Shown here piece by piece: positions 46,701 through 54,475 of a stretch of 64,000 bases of DNA. A program made the position numbers and the translations under genes. This DNA is from Aquimarina acroporae. GTDB taxonomy: Bacteria; Bacteroidota; Bacteroidia; Flavobacteriales; Flavobacteriaceae. The stretch is taken from contig NZ_JALPRE010000007.1 in NCBI RefSeq assembly GCF_023195925.1, forward strand, positions 372,001 to 436,000, written 5' to 3'. Positions within the stretch are counted from its first letter, which is position 1, and the number at the start of each line of letters is the position of its first letter. The notes beneath the pieces were generated by a model. The model made no database searches and was not told the DNA's origin. It saw only the letters and a list, made by a program, of their open reading frames with translations.

Positions 46701-48628
46701 TTGCACAATATTTCTGGTTTAGTTTGAGCGAGGAAAAGCAGACTTATTGGAACACATCAATTAAGGCATCAGGAGAAGTGCTAGAAGTTTTTCCAAATAG
46801 TAACGAACATCATAAGATCATAAGTAGTCTACAACAGGAAATTTCTGGGTTTATAGAAGAAAAGCAATTACCAACTACTACATCTAAGAATATTGCAGAG
46901 TATCTATTTGCCGAACTGCAAAGTGATTCTAACTTTTGCATCAGTCAGACAGCTAATGAAATATTCGATGCTTTTATAGCTGCGTTAAAAAAGAAAAAGG
47001 CCTTTACCAAACTCAAGAAATCTCTTGAATTGGATATGAAACCGCGTTCCAATGGTAGTGTAAATTGGCAATACAAAATCAATTTGGCCTTGCAATGGGT
47101 CACTTCATATATAAAAACACATGCTGCTGAGCATACTGATTATGCTCATGAAGTGGTTTGTATTTTATTGTTCAAAGATGAAGCTACATCTGAGGTTATT
47201 CATGTTAACCCATCGCAAACGATAAAAGATCTAAAAGGAAGTCATGCTTCAATCATCGAAGGTAATTTTGAATTTAATTATCACCGCTTCATAAATACAT
47301 TAACTCAATTTGCCGAAATCGAAGTACCTGCTTTTGAAGCCTACCGTGAAGCCAAACATGAAGTTACCGAGCAGCTTAAAGAAGATTTAAAGCTAAGCGA
47401 ATTTGAGCCTAAAGTGCTTTCTTCTTTTGTACGAAACAAATTAATCGATCAGGTATACCTACCATTGTTTGGAGACAACTTATCGAAGCAATTAGGTAGT
47501 GTTGGAGAAAACAAACGCACCGACCGTATGGGTATGCTGTTATTAATTTCTCCTCCGGGATATGGTAAAACGACCTTAATGGAATATATGGCCAATAGAT
47601 TGGGATTGGTCTTTATGAAAATTAATGGCCCTGCCATTGGCCATGAGGTAACATCTGTAGATCCTATGGCCGCGAATAATGCGGCAGCCAGAGAAGAGTT
47701 GAAAAAATTAAACCTGGCTTTTGAAATGGGAAACAATGTGATGCTGTACCTTGACGACATACAACATTGTAACCCTGAGTTTTTACAGAAATTTATATCG
47801 TTGGCCGACGGTACCCGAAAAATAGAAGGAGTACATAATGGAAATCCAAAAACATACGATTTAAGGAGCAAACGTTTTTGTGTGATTATGGCCGGAAACC
47901 CATATACCGAAAGTGGAGAAAAGTTCCAGATTCCAGATATGCTTGCCAATCGTGCAGATATATATAATCTTGGCGATATTATTGGGGATACTGCAGACTT
48001 ATTTAAATTAAGCCTTATCGAAAATGCTATGACTTCGAATCCCGTCTTACACCAATTGAGTAGTAAACATTTTGAAGATATTTATAAGCTAATTGAGATA
48101 GTTGAAACCGGTTCTGAAGAAGGAATAGAGTTACAAGGAAATCATACCAAGCAAGAGGTACAAGATTATTTGGCTGTACTAGAAAAGGTTGTGGTTATTC
48201 GTAATACTGTTTTAAAAGTAAACGAGACCTATATTCGATCGGCGGCTATGGAAGATGCTTATCGCACAGAACCTTCATTCAAATTGCAAGGATCTTATCG
48301 TGATATGAGTAAGCTGGTTGCCAAAGTGGTACCTATTATGAATGATACAGAATTGCAAACCTTGCTTCTATCCCATTATGAAAACGAGTCGCAAACCTTG
48401 ACCAGTGCTGCAGAAGCCAATTTATTGAAGTATAAAGAAATGACAACTACCATTTCTAAAGATGAGATTACTCGTTGGGAAACCATAAAAGAAACTTTTG
48501 TAAAAAACAACAAACTCAAAGGTTTTGGTGATAAAAACGAAATGGCTCAAGTACTGGCTCAAATGATGCAGTTTAGTGATCATTTAGCAGGCATACAAGA
48601 GGTATTGAAAAAAGGGTTGGAGAAATAG
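43742..48628 (+). CDS. DUF3686-AAA ATPase, 1628 residues
   Basis: The largest protein of the cluster. The N-terminal about 450 residues fit DUF3686 (LAPDKVFGS-like opening with RIQTENNCIARDI, FLFGYNVHFGLRTE, LVYVDNR); such proteins are annotated as DNA-repair ATPases on thin grounds. Long coiled-coil stretches follow (about 480-820, with LRRTASNLTKETQDKAE and LEDLEGRFADFEEF). A AAA module lies at about 1245-1500: Walker A PPGYGKTT near 1272, Walker B VMLYLDDIQH near 1335, and sensor-type MAGNPYTESGEKFQIPDMLANRAD. Context with PspA and flotillin suggests membrane or envelope work rather than DNA repair; that is inference. It ends six bases before the next gene. Confidence 0.85.
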   Translation: MQEENNNQHIQLDGGTYEIIQNRLQKHKGDLQSRLTQLNDARKEVFGSVETKLIANNRINTENNCIARDIVTIGEYCLFGYNVHFGLRTEITLADVFSIYTYTNEHFSAKPLDLINDPIFINDFTNLYKYYRNTIFSKFAIVGNYLHMVFQLSESVSDIKTFKWLINEGTLTYVDNRSEHEFKFPKQHEFNWTEVTRDMHRYGAHPHISILDKVFVETIGGDLTIKIEDNTDEGKGILDEPVEHIDQTLDDGQYRFADLGNLITLEIKPFQEKPRYFVYNHKMQEVKKIECIKDACVLLPDDQGIIYPNGYYLQSGEYKLFTNEVNDVKFQEKIISPNGEDFLYVFYASEKGLYTLMSYNVIEQEVKTPIVCNGFTILQNGELCYFKTEDEQTKHHVIQIWQTPFMKGDTIPSQHTDTLLYKIGNKDIVKAMAECHALITLLNKEDSYDGLYDDISKFSNDVIDSYYWIREEDTFRLDVPLEEINGAANAAIDEFEKVVQLRRTASNLTKETQDKAELLFGKIKSSSFRSIDDFVQVLSQLRTLRGEVISLNDIRYVDKNFITSLETEIAEQTEKISQRCVQFLLDDKALLPYHTRVEEKQTDLEKIKKVIDAKKLEEEVNQIATDLEMLIDIVSNLQIEDTSHSTKIIDNISLIFATINQLKAGIKNKIKSLGSKEATAEFAAQLKLVDQSIINYLDIANTPEKTDELLNKVSVQLEDLEGRFADFEEFIAQIIEKREEVYNAFEARKNGLIEARNKKAVALENAANRILKGVTKKALSFDEVVDINGYFASDLMINKLRDIVDQLKELDDAGKAEAIETALKVAKEDATRKLKDKQDLYEDGENIIKLGKHKFGVNKQPLDLTIVYKDGTLAYHLTGTDFYQDIENDILLKSKKYWDQELISENSEVYRSSYLAYKIFNTEHKEKLTGLTEEQLLQIIKAESSKNYAEGYVKGVHDVDASKILKVLTDLDHGLGLLRYTPNTRAFAQYFWFSLSEEKQTYWNTSIKASGEVLEVFPNSNEHHKIISSLQQEISGFIEEKQLPTTTSKNIAEYLFAELQSDSNFCISQTANEIFDAFIAALKKKKAFTKLKKSLELDMKPRSNGSVNWQYKINLALQWVTSYIKTHAAEHTDYAHEVVCILLFKDEATSEVIHVNPSQTIKDLKGSHASIIEGNFEFNYHRFINTLTQFAEIEVPAFEAYREAKHEVTEQLKEDLKLSEFEPKVLSSFVRNKLIDQVYLPLFGDNLSKQLGSVGENKRTDRMGMLLLISPPGYGKTTLMEYMANRLGLVFMKINGPAIGHEVTSVDPMAANNAAAREELKKLNLAFEMGNNVMLYLDDIQHCNPEFLQKFISLADGTRKIEGVHNGNPKTYDLRSKRFCVIMAGNPYTESGEKFQIPDMLANRADIYNLGDIIGDTADLFKLSLIENAMTSNPVLHQLSSKHFEDIYKLIEIVETGSEEGIELQGNHTKQEVQDYLAVLEKVVVIRNTVLKVNETYIRSAAMEDAYRTEPSFKLQGSYRDMSKLVAKVVPIMNDTELQTLLLSHYENESQTLTSAAEANLLKYKEMTTTISKDEITRWETIKETFVKNNKLKGFGDKNEMAQVLAQMMQFSDHLAGIQEVLKKGLEK

Positions 48629-48633
48629 AACTG

Positions 48634-49257
48634 ATGCTCCCAGAATATAATAACATCATCCTTAATAGAGATATTGTATATGACTTCAATCCCTTTGGAG
48701 GTATAACCGAAGAAGATATTCTGGACTGTATAGTCCCAAAATATCCTCTGGAAGAATGGATTAAGCTATTAAATAATGATCAGCCAATCATACTTCAATT
48801 TGTCGGAAAAAAAGGAAGAGGAAAAACTACACATCTTAGAGCGCTTCATCAATATTTTCAAGAACAAGACATTTACTTTCTTGACCGTATAGATAGAAAA
48901 ATAGCTAAAAAAAACTCTGAAATCGTTTTTATAGATAGTATAGAAAGAATTCCAGCAATAAAGAGATACGTGCTGTGGTTCAGAAAAAAAACCTCTTATG
49001 TCATTACAACTCATCAAACAAAAACAATAGAATTTCAGAGATCTAAAAGGAATTATTGTTCATTTTCTTTTGAAGGGATACAAATATCTTCTTTAAAGGA
49101 TATAATCTCTAGTAGGGTTCATCTTGTTTCTAATTTTCCAAAAGAAAAAATCGAAGTAAATATGGCTTCATTAGAAAAATTGGTCTTACACTTTGACGAT
49201 GATTTTCGGGCAATCTTAAACTATTTATATGATAGTTTCAAAAAAACATCAAAATGA
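48634..49257 (+). CDS. Small P-loop ATPase of the membrane-stress cluster
   Basis: 207 residues. Walker A FVGKKGRGKTTHLRAL at about residues 55-70, Walker B EIVFIDSIERIP at about 97-108, and a sensor-like VITTHQTKT after it. The C-terminal half is helix-rich. It resembles STAND-type or AAA helper NTPases but no precise family was recognised. No signal or membrane helix. It starts six bases after the giant ATPase and overlaps the next gene by four bases (ATGA), so it is translationally coupled to the arrestin-like protein. Confidence 0.78.
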   Translation: MLPEYNNIILNRDIVYDFNPFGGITEEDILDCIVPKYPLEEWIKLLNNDQPIILQFVGKKGRGKTTHLRALHQYFQEQDIYFLDRIDRKIAKKNSEIVFIDSIERIPAIKRYVLWFRKKTSYVITTHQTKTIEFQRSKRNYCSFSFEGIQISSLKDIISSRVHLVSNFPKEKIEVNMASLEKLVLHFDDDFRAILNYLYDSFKKTSK

Positions 49258-50285
49258 ATGCTCTAAACGACTTTCTAGATATCAATTATTCACTGGAAAC
49301 TGCAAATGGATTTGTTCTTCCCGGTGATTTATTACAAGGAAAAATAATTTTTCAACCTAAAGATACTATTGGTTTTTCTGAAATTAATTGTCACTTAAAT
49401 TATGTAGTAACCGGTAAAATTCATTCCAAAAACAAAATTGTAGCTACTCAAATAGTATCTACAGATAGAGTTTGGTCAAAGGGTAATATATATGAATTTG
49501 ATGTTCAATTTAAAATCCCGAAAGAACCAAAATCCTATTCTGGAACTAATTTAGAAATTGTATGGTTTCTAACCATAGAATGTATTCCTACAGATGAAAC
49601 AATTTCTAGAATACGATTAGACTATTTGAAAGATATTAAGCTTAAAATGCTATTCAATACCTACAACGGAAAGATTACATCTAAGCATAAAATACAGGTA
49701 TATTCAGAAAATTATATCTATGACTTGCATCAGGAAACTAAAACGGTTAGAAATTATTCTACAGGTCCTATAATAATAGGATTGGCAATTTTGGCTATTG
49801 TAATAGCATGCTATTTCATGGGCTGGCACGGGGTTTTTTCTTATATTTTTGGTATTGCCGCTTGTTTCTTTATAGGATATGGTATATATGCCTATTCAAG
49901 TATTGGACAATTGGGAAATGTATTAATAGGGCTGACACCTTATGATGAAAGCCTTTTTAACCTAGATATTAATTTTGAAAAAAACACAAAAAGCATAGAA
50001 TACATTCAAGTCTTTTACACTATCGTCGAAGAAGTAGAGGATCGTAGAGGTACCGATACATATACCTTAACCAAAACCATCTATACTTCTGAAAAGGAAA
50101 AACTAAAAAAACCTATTTCAAAACACTTGGAAATCACTTTACAATTTCCCAAATCTTATTTCCCAGGTAGTTTTGAGTTTGCAACCGAAAAAATAAATTG
50201 GCAATTACATTTGGCCATAGAATTCAATAACAACACTCATTTCGAAGTTAAAGAAAGTATTACCGTTAAGCATATAGTATCGTAA
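49254..50285 (+). CDS. Membrane protein with arrestin-like N-terminal domain
   Basis: 343 residues. The N-terminal about 150 residues are strand-rich and resemble the arrestin/Spo0M-type fold (LETANGFVLPGDLLQGKIIF, DVQFKIPKEPKSYSGTNLEI, VWFLTIECIP). Two adjacent membrane segments lie at about 175-225 (IIIGLAILAIVIACYFMGW, FSYIFGIAACFFIGYGIYAY), and a second strand-rich domain fills the C-terminus (LFNLDINFEKNTKSIEYIQV, LEITLQFPKSYFPGSFEF). The two halves may be a split arrestin sandwich around a hairpin in the membrane. It ends the cluster. Function unknown. Confidence 0.72.
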   Translation: MNALNDFLDINYSLETANGFVLPGDLLQGKIIFQPKDTIGFSEINCHLNYVVTGKIHSKNKIVATQIVSTDRVWSKGNIYEFDVQFKIPKEPKSYSGTNLEIVWFLTIECIPTDETISRIRLDYLKDIKLKMLFNTYNGKITSKHKIQVYSENYIYDLHQETKTVRNYSTGPIIIGLAILAIVIACYFMGWHGVFSYIFGIAACFFIGYGIYAYSSIGQLGNVLIGLTPYDESLFNLDINFEKNTKSIEYIQVFYTIVEEVEDRRGTDTYTLTKTIYTSEKEKLKKPISKHLEITLQFPKSYFPGSFEFATEKINWQLHLAIEFNNNTHFEVKESITVKHIVS

Positions 50286-50310
50286 AAGTACAACCTGATT
50301 ATCTTGCCCC

Positions 50311-50367
50311 GTTGATTTTACATTTAAATTTCGTATATTTACATAAGCATTTATATAAATACTTATG
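50311..50367 (+). promoter_or_regulatory. Promoter and MarR operator overlapping the start codon
   Basis: GTTG at 50311-50314, a 19-base spacer and TATATTTA at 50334-50341 form a promoter. Directly after it, CATAAGCATTTAT (50342-50354) and its near-complement at 50355-50367 form a 26-base palindrome with one mismatch. The palindrome ends with the ATG of the MarR gene. Repressor bound here would block transcription start. Confidence 0.8.
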
Positions 50368-50841
50368 CAAGACAAATTACAAGAATATGGAGAGTTGGGC
50401 TTAGGGTCTCGATTAAAGCGATTAAGCGAATACTTAATGAGAGAAACTCAATTAATTTACAACGCCTGTAATATTGATTTTGACCCATACCTCTTCCCTG
50501 TTTTTAAGTTTATAATTGAGCATGAGGTAGCTACAACCACAAAAATTCAGGAAGCATTACAATTTACTCAGCCTGCTATTACACAGTCTCTAAAAAAATT
50601 AACCGATAAAAAACTGGTAACCTATAAGACTGATAAAACTGATAAAAGAAAAAAGCTCTTTACCCTGACCAAAAAAGGGAAAGATTTACATAAGAACATA
50701 CTACCTATTTGGATCGTGATCGATGAGCAGGTAAAATGGTTAACCGAAGGGAGTTCTACCGGTTTAACCAGACATCTCACTCATTTAGAAAATCAATTTA
50801 AAGAAAAATCATTGAGCAACCGTATACTAGAAAAACTATGA
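50365..50841 (+). CDS. MarR-family transcriptional regulator
   Basis: 158 residues. Winged helix-turn-helix typical of MarR: FKFIIEHEVATTTKIQEALQFTQPAITQSLKKLTDKKLVTYKTDKTDKRKKLFTLTKKGKDL. The wing tip sequence TDKTDKRKK is characteristic. Dimerisation helices lie at both ends. It is translationally coupled to a GNAT acetyltransferase gene (ATGA overlap) and has a palindromic operator at its own start codon, so it is probably an autorepressor relieved by a small ligand. Regulators fused or coupled to GNAT enzymes occur widely in Bacteroidota. Confidence 0.93.
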   Translation: MQDKLQEYGELGLGSRLKRLSEYLMRETQLIYNACNIDFDPYLFPVFKFIIEHEVATTTKIQEALQFTQPAITQSLKKLTDKKLVTYKTDKTDKRKKLFTLTKKGKDLHKNILPIWIVIDEQVKWLTEGSSTGLTRHLTHLENQFKEKSLSNRILEKL

Positions 50842-51314
50842 TGAATACCACAAACACAACAACCATAATTCCGTTTGACCCGCAATATGCCAAAGACTTT
50901 GCTCGTCTTAATGTAGAATGGTTAGAAAAATACTTTGTTGTAGAACCTTTGGACCAACAATTACTAGAACAGTGTGAAGAAACCATAATAGCTAAAGGAG
51001 GTTATATTTTCTTTGCCAAAGTGGGCGATACTATTGCAGGTACATTTTCTTTAATTAAACTTAACGAAAAGAAGTATGAACTCGGCAAAATGGCCGTATC
51101 ACCAAAGTTTCAAGGACAAAAAATAGGTCAGCAACTATTAGAACATTGTATAGCATTTGCAAAAAACGAAGGTTGGACAGAAGTAATTTTATATTCTAAC
51201 ACTATTCTGGAAAGTGCCATTTACATTTATAAAAAATTCGGGTTCGTAGAAATACCTATTGAAGCAGATCCTATCTATAAACGAAGTAATATAAAAATGA
51301 AACTGGAGCTATAA
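50838..51314 (+). CDS. GNAT-family N-acetyltransferase
   Basis: 158 residues. Acetyl-CoA-binding fold with the motif A region ELGKMAVSPKFQGQKIGQQLLEHCIAFAK, in which QGQKIGQQLL corresponds to the Q/RxxGxG/A loop, and the C-terminal VILYSNTILESAIYIYKKFGFVEI. Acceptor substrate unknown. The gene begins within the last codon of the MarR gene and shares its promoter and operator, so it is probably controlled by that regulator. A terminator hairpin shared with the convergent lipoprotein gene follows. Confidence 0.92.
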   Translation: MMNTTNTTTIIPFDPQYAKDFARLNVEWLEKYFVVEPLDQQLLEQCEETIIAKGGYIFFAKVGDTIAGTFSLIKLNEKKYELGKMAVSPKFQGQKIGQQLLEHCIAFAKNEGWTEVILYSNTILESAIYIYKKFGFVEIPIEADPIYKRSNIKMKLEL

Positions 51315-51317
51315 AAA

Positions 51318-51350
51318 AAGTCCGTTCTGAATAAAACACAGAACGGACTT
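51318..51350. terminator. Terminator between convergent GNAT and CBM21 lipoprotein genes
   Basis: AAGTCCGTTCTG (51318-51329) pairs perfectly with 51339-51350 over a nine-base loop. The minus strand runs into a seven-base T tract, so it is strongest for the lipoprotein gene at 51377; on the plus strand ATCTAGTTAA follows. Confidence 0.85.
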
Positions 51351-51376
51351 ATCTAGTTAATACCCCTTTTAACTAA

Positions 51377-52222
51377 TTAATAAAATTGTTGAGAAACGGT
51401 ATGGTTCTTTCCATAGTTATTATCCCAATACTCTTGACCGTTTACTCTATACACCACAGCATACTCAACGGTACTCACAGATTTATCGAACCGAACAGAA
51501 CCCGACCAGCGCTCTATATCAAATTGATTTGGACTTGACACAAAAACAAAAGGTCCACTATTCCAAAATGAACGATAACTAAGCGGAAAATAGCTTTGCG
51601 TCTGCCATCCATCTGTAGTATATACCACTCCTACTTCTTTGGTAGGGCCTAAATTTCTAACATCTACCACTACATTCATTTGGTTTTGATCGTAGAAAGA
51701 AGCGTAGAAAATGCTATCAAAATCGGTATCTACACTCACATTACTTGTTGGATCTGCAAAGAAGAATCCATCATTGGTAGTCATTGTATAGTTTGCTCCT
51801 TCGTTATTATCCCAATAGGTCTGTCCGTTCACTTCATATTTTACTACAAATTCATCGGCATACACAGGAGCAAGGCCAAAGCCTCCAACATTATATTGCC
51901 CGGTCCAGATTTCATTTTGATCATCGATATCAAAACTATACGCTAACGGGATTTCTTCCCAACTGCCATCTACTTTTTCATGAAAGATACTTACACTTTT
52001 ATCAAAATCAAGATCGGCAACTTGCACGGTAAACTTTCCTAAATAACCAGTATAGCCTCTATAGGTTCCTGATGAAGTCCAGGATTTTACCAAATGTACG
52101 GGAGAGGAATTTTTAACGATCACCTCTTCCTTTTCAAAGGTATTCTGGTTTTCAATAAAGTCATCTTCGGTAGCACACGAAAAGATAACCAGACTTAGTA
52201 ATAAATAAACAAATTTTCTCAT
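51377..52222 (-). CDS. Lipoprotein with two CBM21-like domains
   Basis: 281 residues. Lipoprotein signal KFVYLLLSLVIFSCATEDDF, then two copies of a domain of about 105 residues. Each copy has a KxxVxVxxLDFDKSV strand, an Asp-rich exposed turn, and ends with the CBM21 hallmark VNGQxYWDNNxGxNY: VNGQTYWDNNEGANY in the first and VNGQEYWDNNYGKNH in the second. CBM21 binds starch or glycogen and is best known from eukaryotic amylases and glycogen-targeting phosphatase subunits. The protein has no catalytic domain, so it is probably a surface polysaccharide-binding lipoprotein. A paralogue is encoded 24 bases upstream. Confidence 0.85.
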   Translation of the reverse strand: MRKFVYLLLSLVIFSCATEDDFIENQNTFEKEEVIVKNSSPVHLVKSWTSSGTYRGYTGYLGKFTVQVADLDFDKSVSIFHEKVDGSWEEIPLAYSFDIDDQNEIWTGQYNVGGFGLAPVYADEFVVKYEVNGQTYWDNNEGANYTMTTNDGFFFADPTSNVSVDTDFDSIFYASFYDQNQMNVVVDVRNLGPTKEVGVVYTTDGWQTQSYFPLSYRSFWNSGPFVFVSSPNQFDIERWSGSVRFDKSVSTVEYAVVYRVNGQEYWDNNYGKNHTVSQQFY

Positions 52223-52246
52223 GGGTTGGTTTTAAAAAGTTAATAT

Positions 52247-53062
52247 TTAATATGTTGAATTGTTTATGATATAGTTCTTTCCATAGTTATTGTCCCAATA
52301 CTCCTGACCATTGACTTTATATACTACAGCATACTCTACACTACTAATATCAGGGTCAAATCGAACCGAGGTTTCCCATTTATCGATATCAAATTGATTT
52401 GGACTTTGTATATAATGCGCATATCCCACTCTAAAATATCGCTGGTAACTCAATGATGCTCTATTGGTAGTTGCCCAACCGTCTGTAGAGTAAACGATTT
52501 CAACAGCACCCACAGCACCATAATTCCTTCTGGCGTCTACATTAATATTGAAATAAGTACCGGCAAAACGAGTGTAGTACTTATCTACCGAAATTTCGAT
52601 TTCTGGTGCTAAGTATGCCCCTATATTGACAAGCATGCTGTAATTGTCCCCATTGTTATTATCCCAATACGTCTGCCCATCTACCGTATATTTTATTACA
52701 AACTCATCGCTATAAATTTCGGTATCGGGTTCTACCTCTCCTACCCAGATTTCTTCATCATTATCAATGCTCTGTTCATATCGCAAAGGAATATCTACCC
52801 AATTACCGGCGTAAGTAGCATGGTGTATAGCCACCTCTTTTTGAAAAGCAAGGTTTTTTACTTTTACTTCAAATCGTCTTACATATTTACGCCTTACCGG
52901 ACTGCTACCATTCGAGGTCCAAGCCCTAAGCAATGTTACATTTTCTGAACTGTTTTTTGCTGCTAACTCAATAGATGTGTTGGTAGCATCTGTTATTTCG
53001 GTATCCTGTTTACAAGAATACAACCCTAACACTACGACTAGTACTAAATAAATTTTTTTCAT
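52247..53062 (-). CDS. Lipoprotein with two CBM21-like domains, paralogue of the neighbour
   Basis: 271 residues from the ATG at 53062, which gives the lipoprotein signal KKIYLVLVVVLGLYSCKQD; a longer frame adds 43 residues without similarity. Two CBM21-like domains: VKVKNLAFQKEVAIHHA to VDGQTYWDNNNGDNY, and WATTNRASLSYQR to VNGQEYWDNNYGKNY. The last 60 residues are nearly identical in plan to those of the gene at 51377 (QSPNQFDIDKW, VRFDPDISSVEYAVVYKVNG), so the two arose by duplication. It is likely the first gene of a two-gene minus-strand operon. Confidence 0.85.
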   Translation of the reverse strand: MKKIYLVLVVVLGLYSCKQDTEITDATNTSIELAAKNSSENVTLLRAWTSNGSSPVRRKYVRRFEVKVKNLAFQKEVAIHHATYAGNWVDIPLRYEQSIDNDEEIWVGEVEPDTEIYSDEFVIKYTVDGQTYWDNNNGDNYSMLVNIGAYLAPEIEISVDKYYTRFAGTYFNINVDARRNYGAVGAVEIVYSTDGWATTNRASLSYQRYFRVGYAHYIQSPNQFDIDKWETSVRFDPDISSVEYAVVYKVNGQEYWDNNYGKNYIINNSTY

Positions 53063-53159
53063 AATTAAGTTGATTAGATAATTGTGGTTTTTGTTGTTAA
53101 CCTTTCGAAAAAGTTTAGCGGTCAATTCAATGTTATCTTCAAGGTATAGCACTGGGGAG

Positions 53160-53177
53160 AGTAAGGAAATCCGTAAT
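53160..53177 (-). promoter_or_regulatory. ATTACGGAWWTCCTTACT motif upstream of the CBM21 operon
   Basis: On the minus strand this reads ATTACGGATTTCCTTACT, 16 of 18 identical to the plus-strand motif at 30569-30586. It lies about 100 bases before the lipoprotein start at 53062. No GGGG-N6-CCCC box is next to it. Confidence 0.45.
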
Positions 53178-53369
53178 AGTTTTTTTAACAATTATTTTAC
53201 CAATAACGTTTTCGAAATCACGCGATTTTAACTTAAAATTAAATCTGCAAAATTGCGATTATCGAATTCTTAGAATGCTGCACTTCATTTTTGCCGACAC
53301 ATAATTTTATACGAAAATTATAGGGATTTTTCATCGAAAATTTTAGCATCAAATTTGGTAGGTAACCTC

Positions 53370-53425
53370 TTACGAAAACCTTTGCTTAGAAGTTTTATGA
53401 AAAGTTGTATAAGCGTTTTTCGTAA
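53370..53425. other. Long hairpin in the gap before the AraC gene
   Basis: The 540-base gap 53063-53602 holds, besides the motif at 53160, a nested hairpin: TTACGAAAA (53370-53378) pairs with TTTTCGTAA (53417-53425), and inside it GCTTA (53384-53388) with TAAGC (53410-53414). A basic 73-residue open frame at 53455-53676 overlaps the AraC gene start and does not look like a protein. The rest is AT-rich. Confidence 0.5.
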
Positions 53426-53602
53426 TCGAAATCTAATATTTAGTATGTCAAATTTTGCAAAAAAATATTCTAAAACGTGTATTAATAGTTTGTTGCGTTA
53501 AAAAAAACACTAAAACAAAACTAAAAAAGCTTTCTAATTTTAATGTCTTGTTAAAAGTTTATTGTAGAGGTAACAAATCTTTTCAGGTTTACATACTTAA
53601 GT

Positions 53603-54418
53603 ATGCAACTAAAAAAAATAGAAAGTTCTTTTATACAAAAAAGAACCGCCGAAGGTTTAGAAATATTATCTATTAAGGGACAATCACATTCATTTCCTTT
53701 ACATTTTCGCAATACATTTTGCATCTCATTAATAGTATCTGGAACAAGATTAATAAAAATGAAAAATCGGGAAATTCTAATCCCTTCAAATCACATCTCA
53801 ATAATTAATCCTTACGAAGTACATTCCAGTTTTTTTTATCCCTCTGCTATAGATTTTCACACCTTATATGTAGATACAAAAAGAATAGCGCACCACTCTA
53901 AATTACAACCATTTTTTCATAATGATCCTATCTACGATTCTCATTTAAACAATGTTTTTTTAGCGATTATTAAAACTGCACAGAGCAAAAACAATATTGC
54001 ATTCCATAAAATAACAAACCATTTTTTAGATATTTTAGTTAGCCTTAAAAAATATCATTCTACAGATAGCAGTAACATATTTACCTCCCCATGGAAAAAT
54101 GTTCAACACTACATCAACCAAAATCTAAAAAACCATATTAATATCACTGACCTTGCAGCTATTGCAGGTATTAACAAATACAACTTCGCTAAGCAGTTCA
54201 AAGGTAAGTCTGGAATGTCACCAATGCACTACATTATTATGAGAAAAATTTTTGAAGCTAAGAGAAAGATTTCTGCTTCGACACATCTTTCTGAATTGGC
54301 TTATGATTATAATTTTACAGATATCGCTCATTTCTCCAAACATTTCAAAAGGTTTATAGGTATATCTCCCAGAAAATACCAAAGAGGAATTTTGCAAACA
54401 CCAAGATTATACAAGTAA
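53603..54418 (+). CDS. AraC-family regulator at the head of the RiPP locus
   Basis: 271 residues. N-terminal cupin-like sensing domain at about 30-110 (HFRNTFCISLIVSGTRLIKM, LIPSNHISIINPYEVHSSFF), then a C-terminal AraC double helix-turn-helix from about 170 (VQHYINQNLKNHINITDLAAIAGINKYNFAKQFKGKSGMSPMHYI, LSELAYDYNFTDIAHFSKHFKRFIGISPRKYQRG). The sequence FTDIAHFSKHFKRFIGISPRKYQ is the classical second helix-turn-helix signature. It is encoded 57 bases before the first precursor gene on the same strand and may activate the locus in response to a ligand. Confidence 0.92.
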   Translation: MQLKKIESSFIQKRTAEGLEILSIKGQSHSFPLHFRNTFCISLIVSGTRLIKMKNREILIPSNHISIINPYEVHSSFFYPSAIDFHTLYVDTKRIAHHSKLQPFFHNDPIYDSHLNNVFLAIIKTAQSKNNIAFHKITNHFLDILVSLKKYHSTDSSNIFTSPWKNVQHYINQNLKNHINITDLAAIAGINKYNFAKQFKGKSGMSPMHYIIMRKIFEAKRKISASTHLSELAYDYNFTDIAHFSKHFKRFIGISPRKYQRGILQTPRLYK

Positions 54419-54475
54419 CTATCATTTTTTATGATTTTCTTTAAAGGAAATAAGTCTAATTTAAATCTTTTTAAA

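Noticed and set aside
43742-48628. DUF3686-AAA protein as a restriction or anti-phage ATPase
   Set aside because: No nuclease or other defence gene is nearby; the neighbours are PspA, flotillin and membrane proteins.
53455-53676. Basic 73-residue open frame before the AraC gene
   Set aside because: Composition is that of translated AT-rich DNA, it overlaps the AraC gene start, and no family feature is seen.
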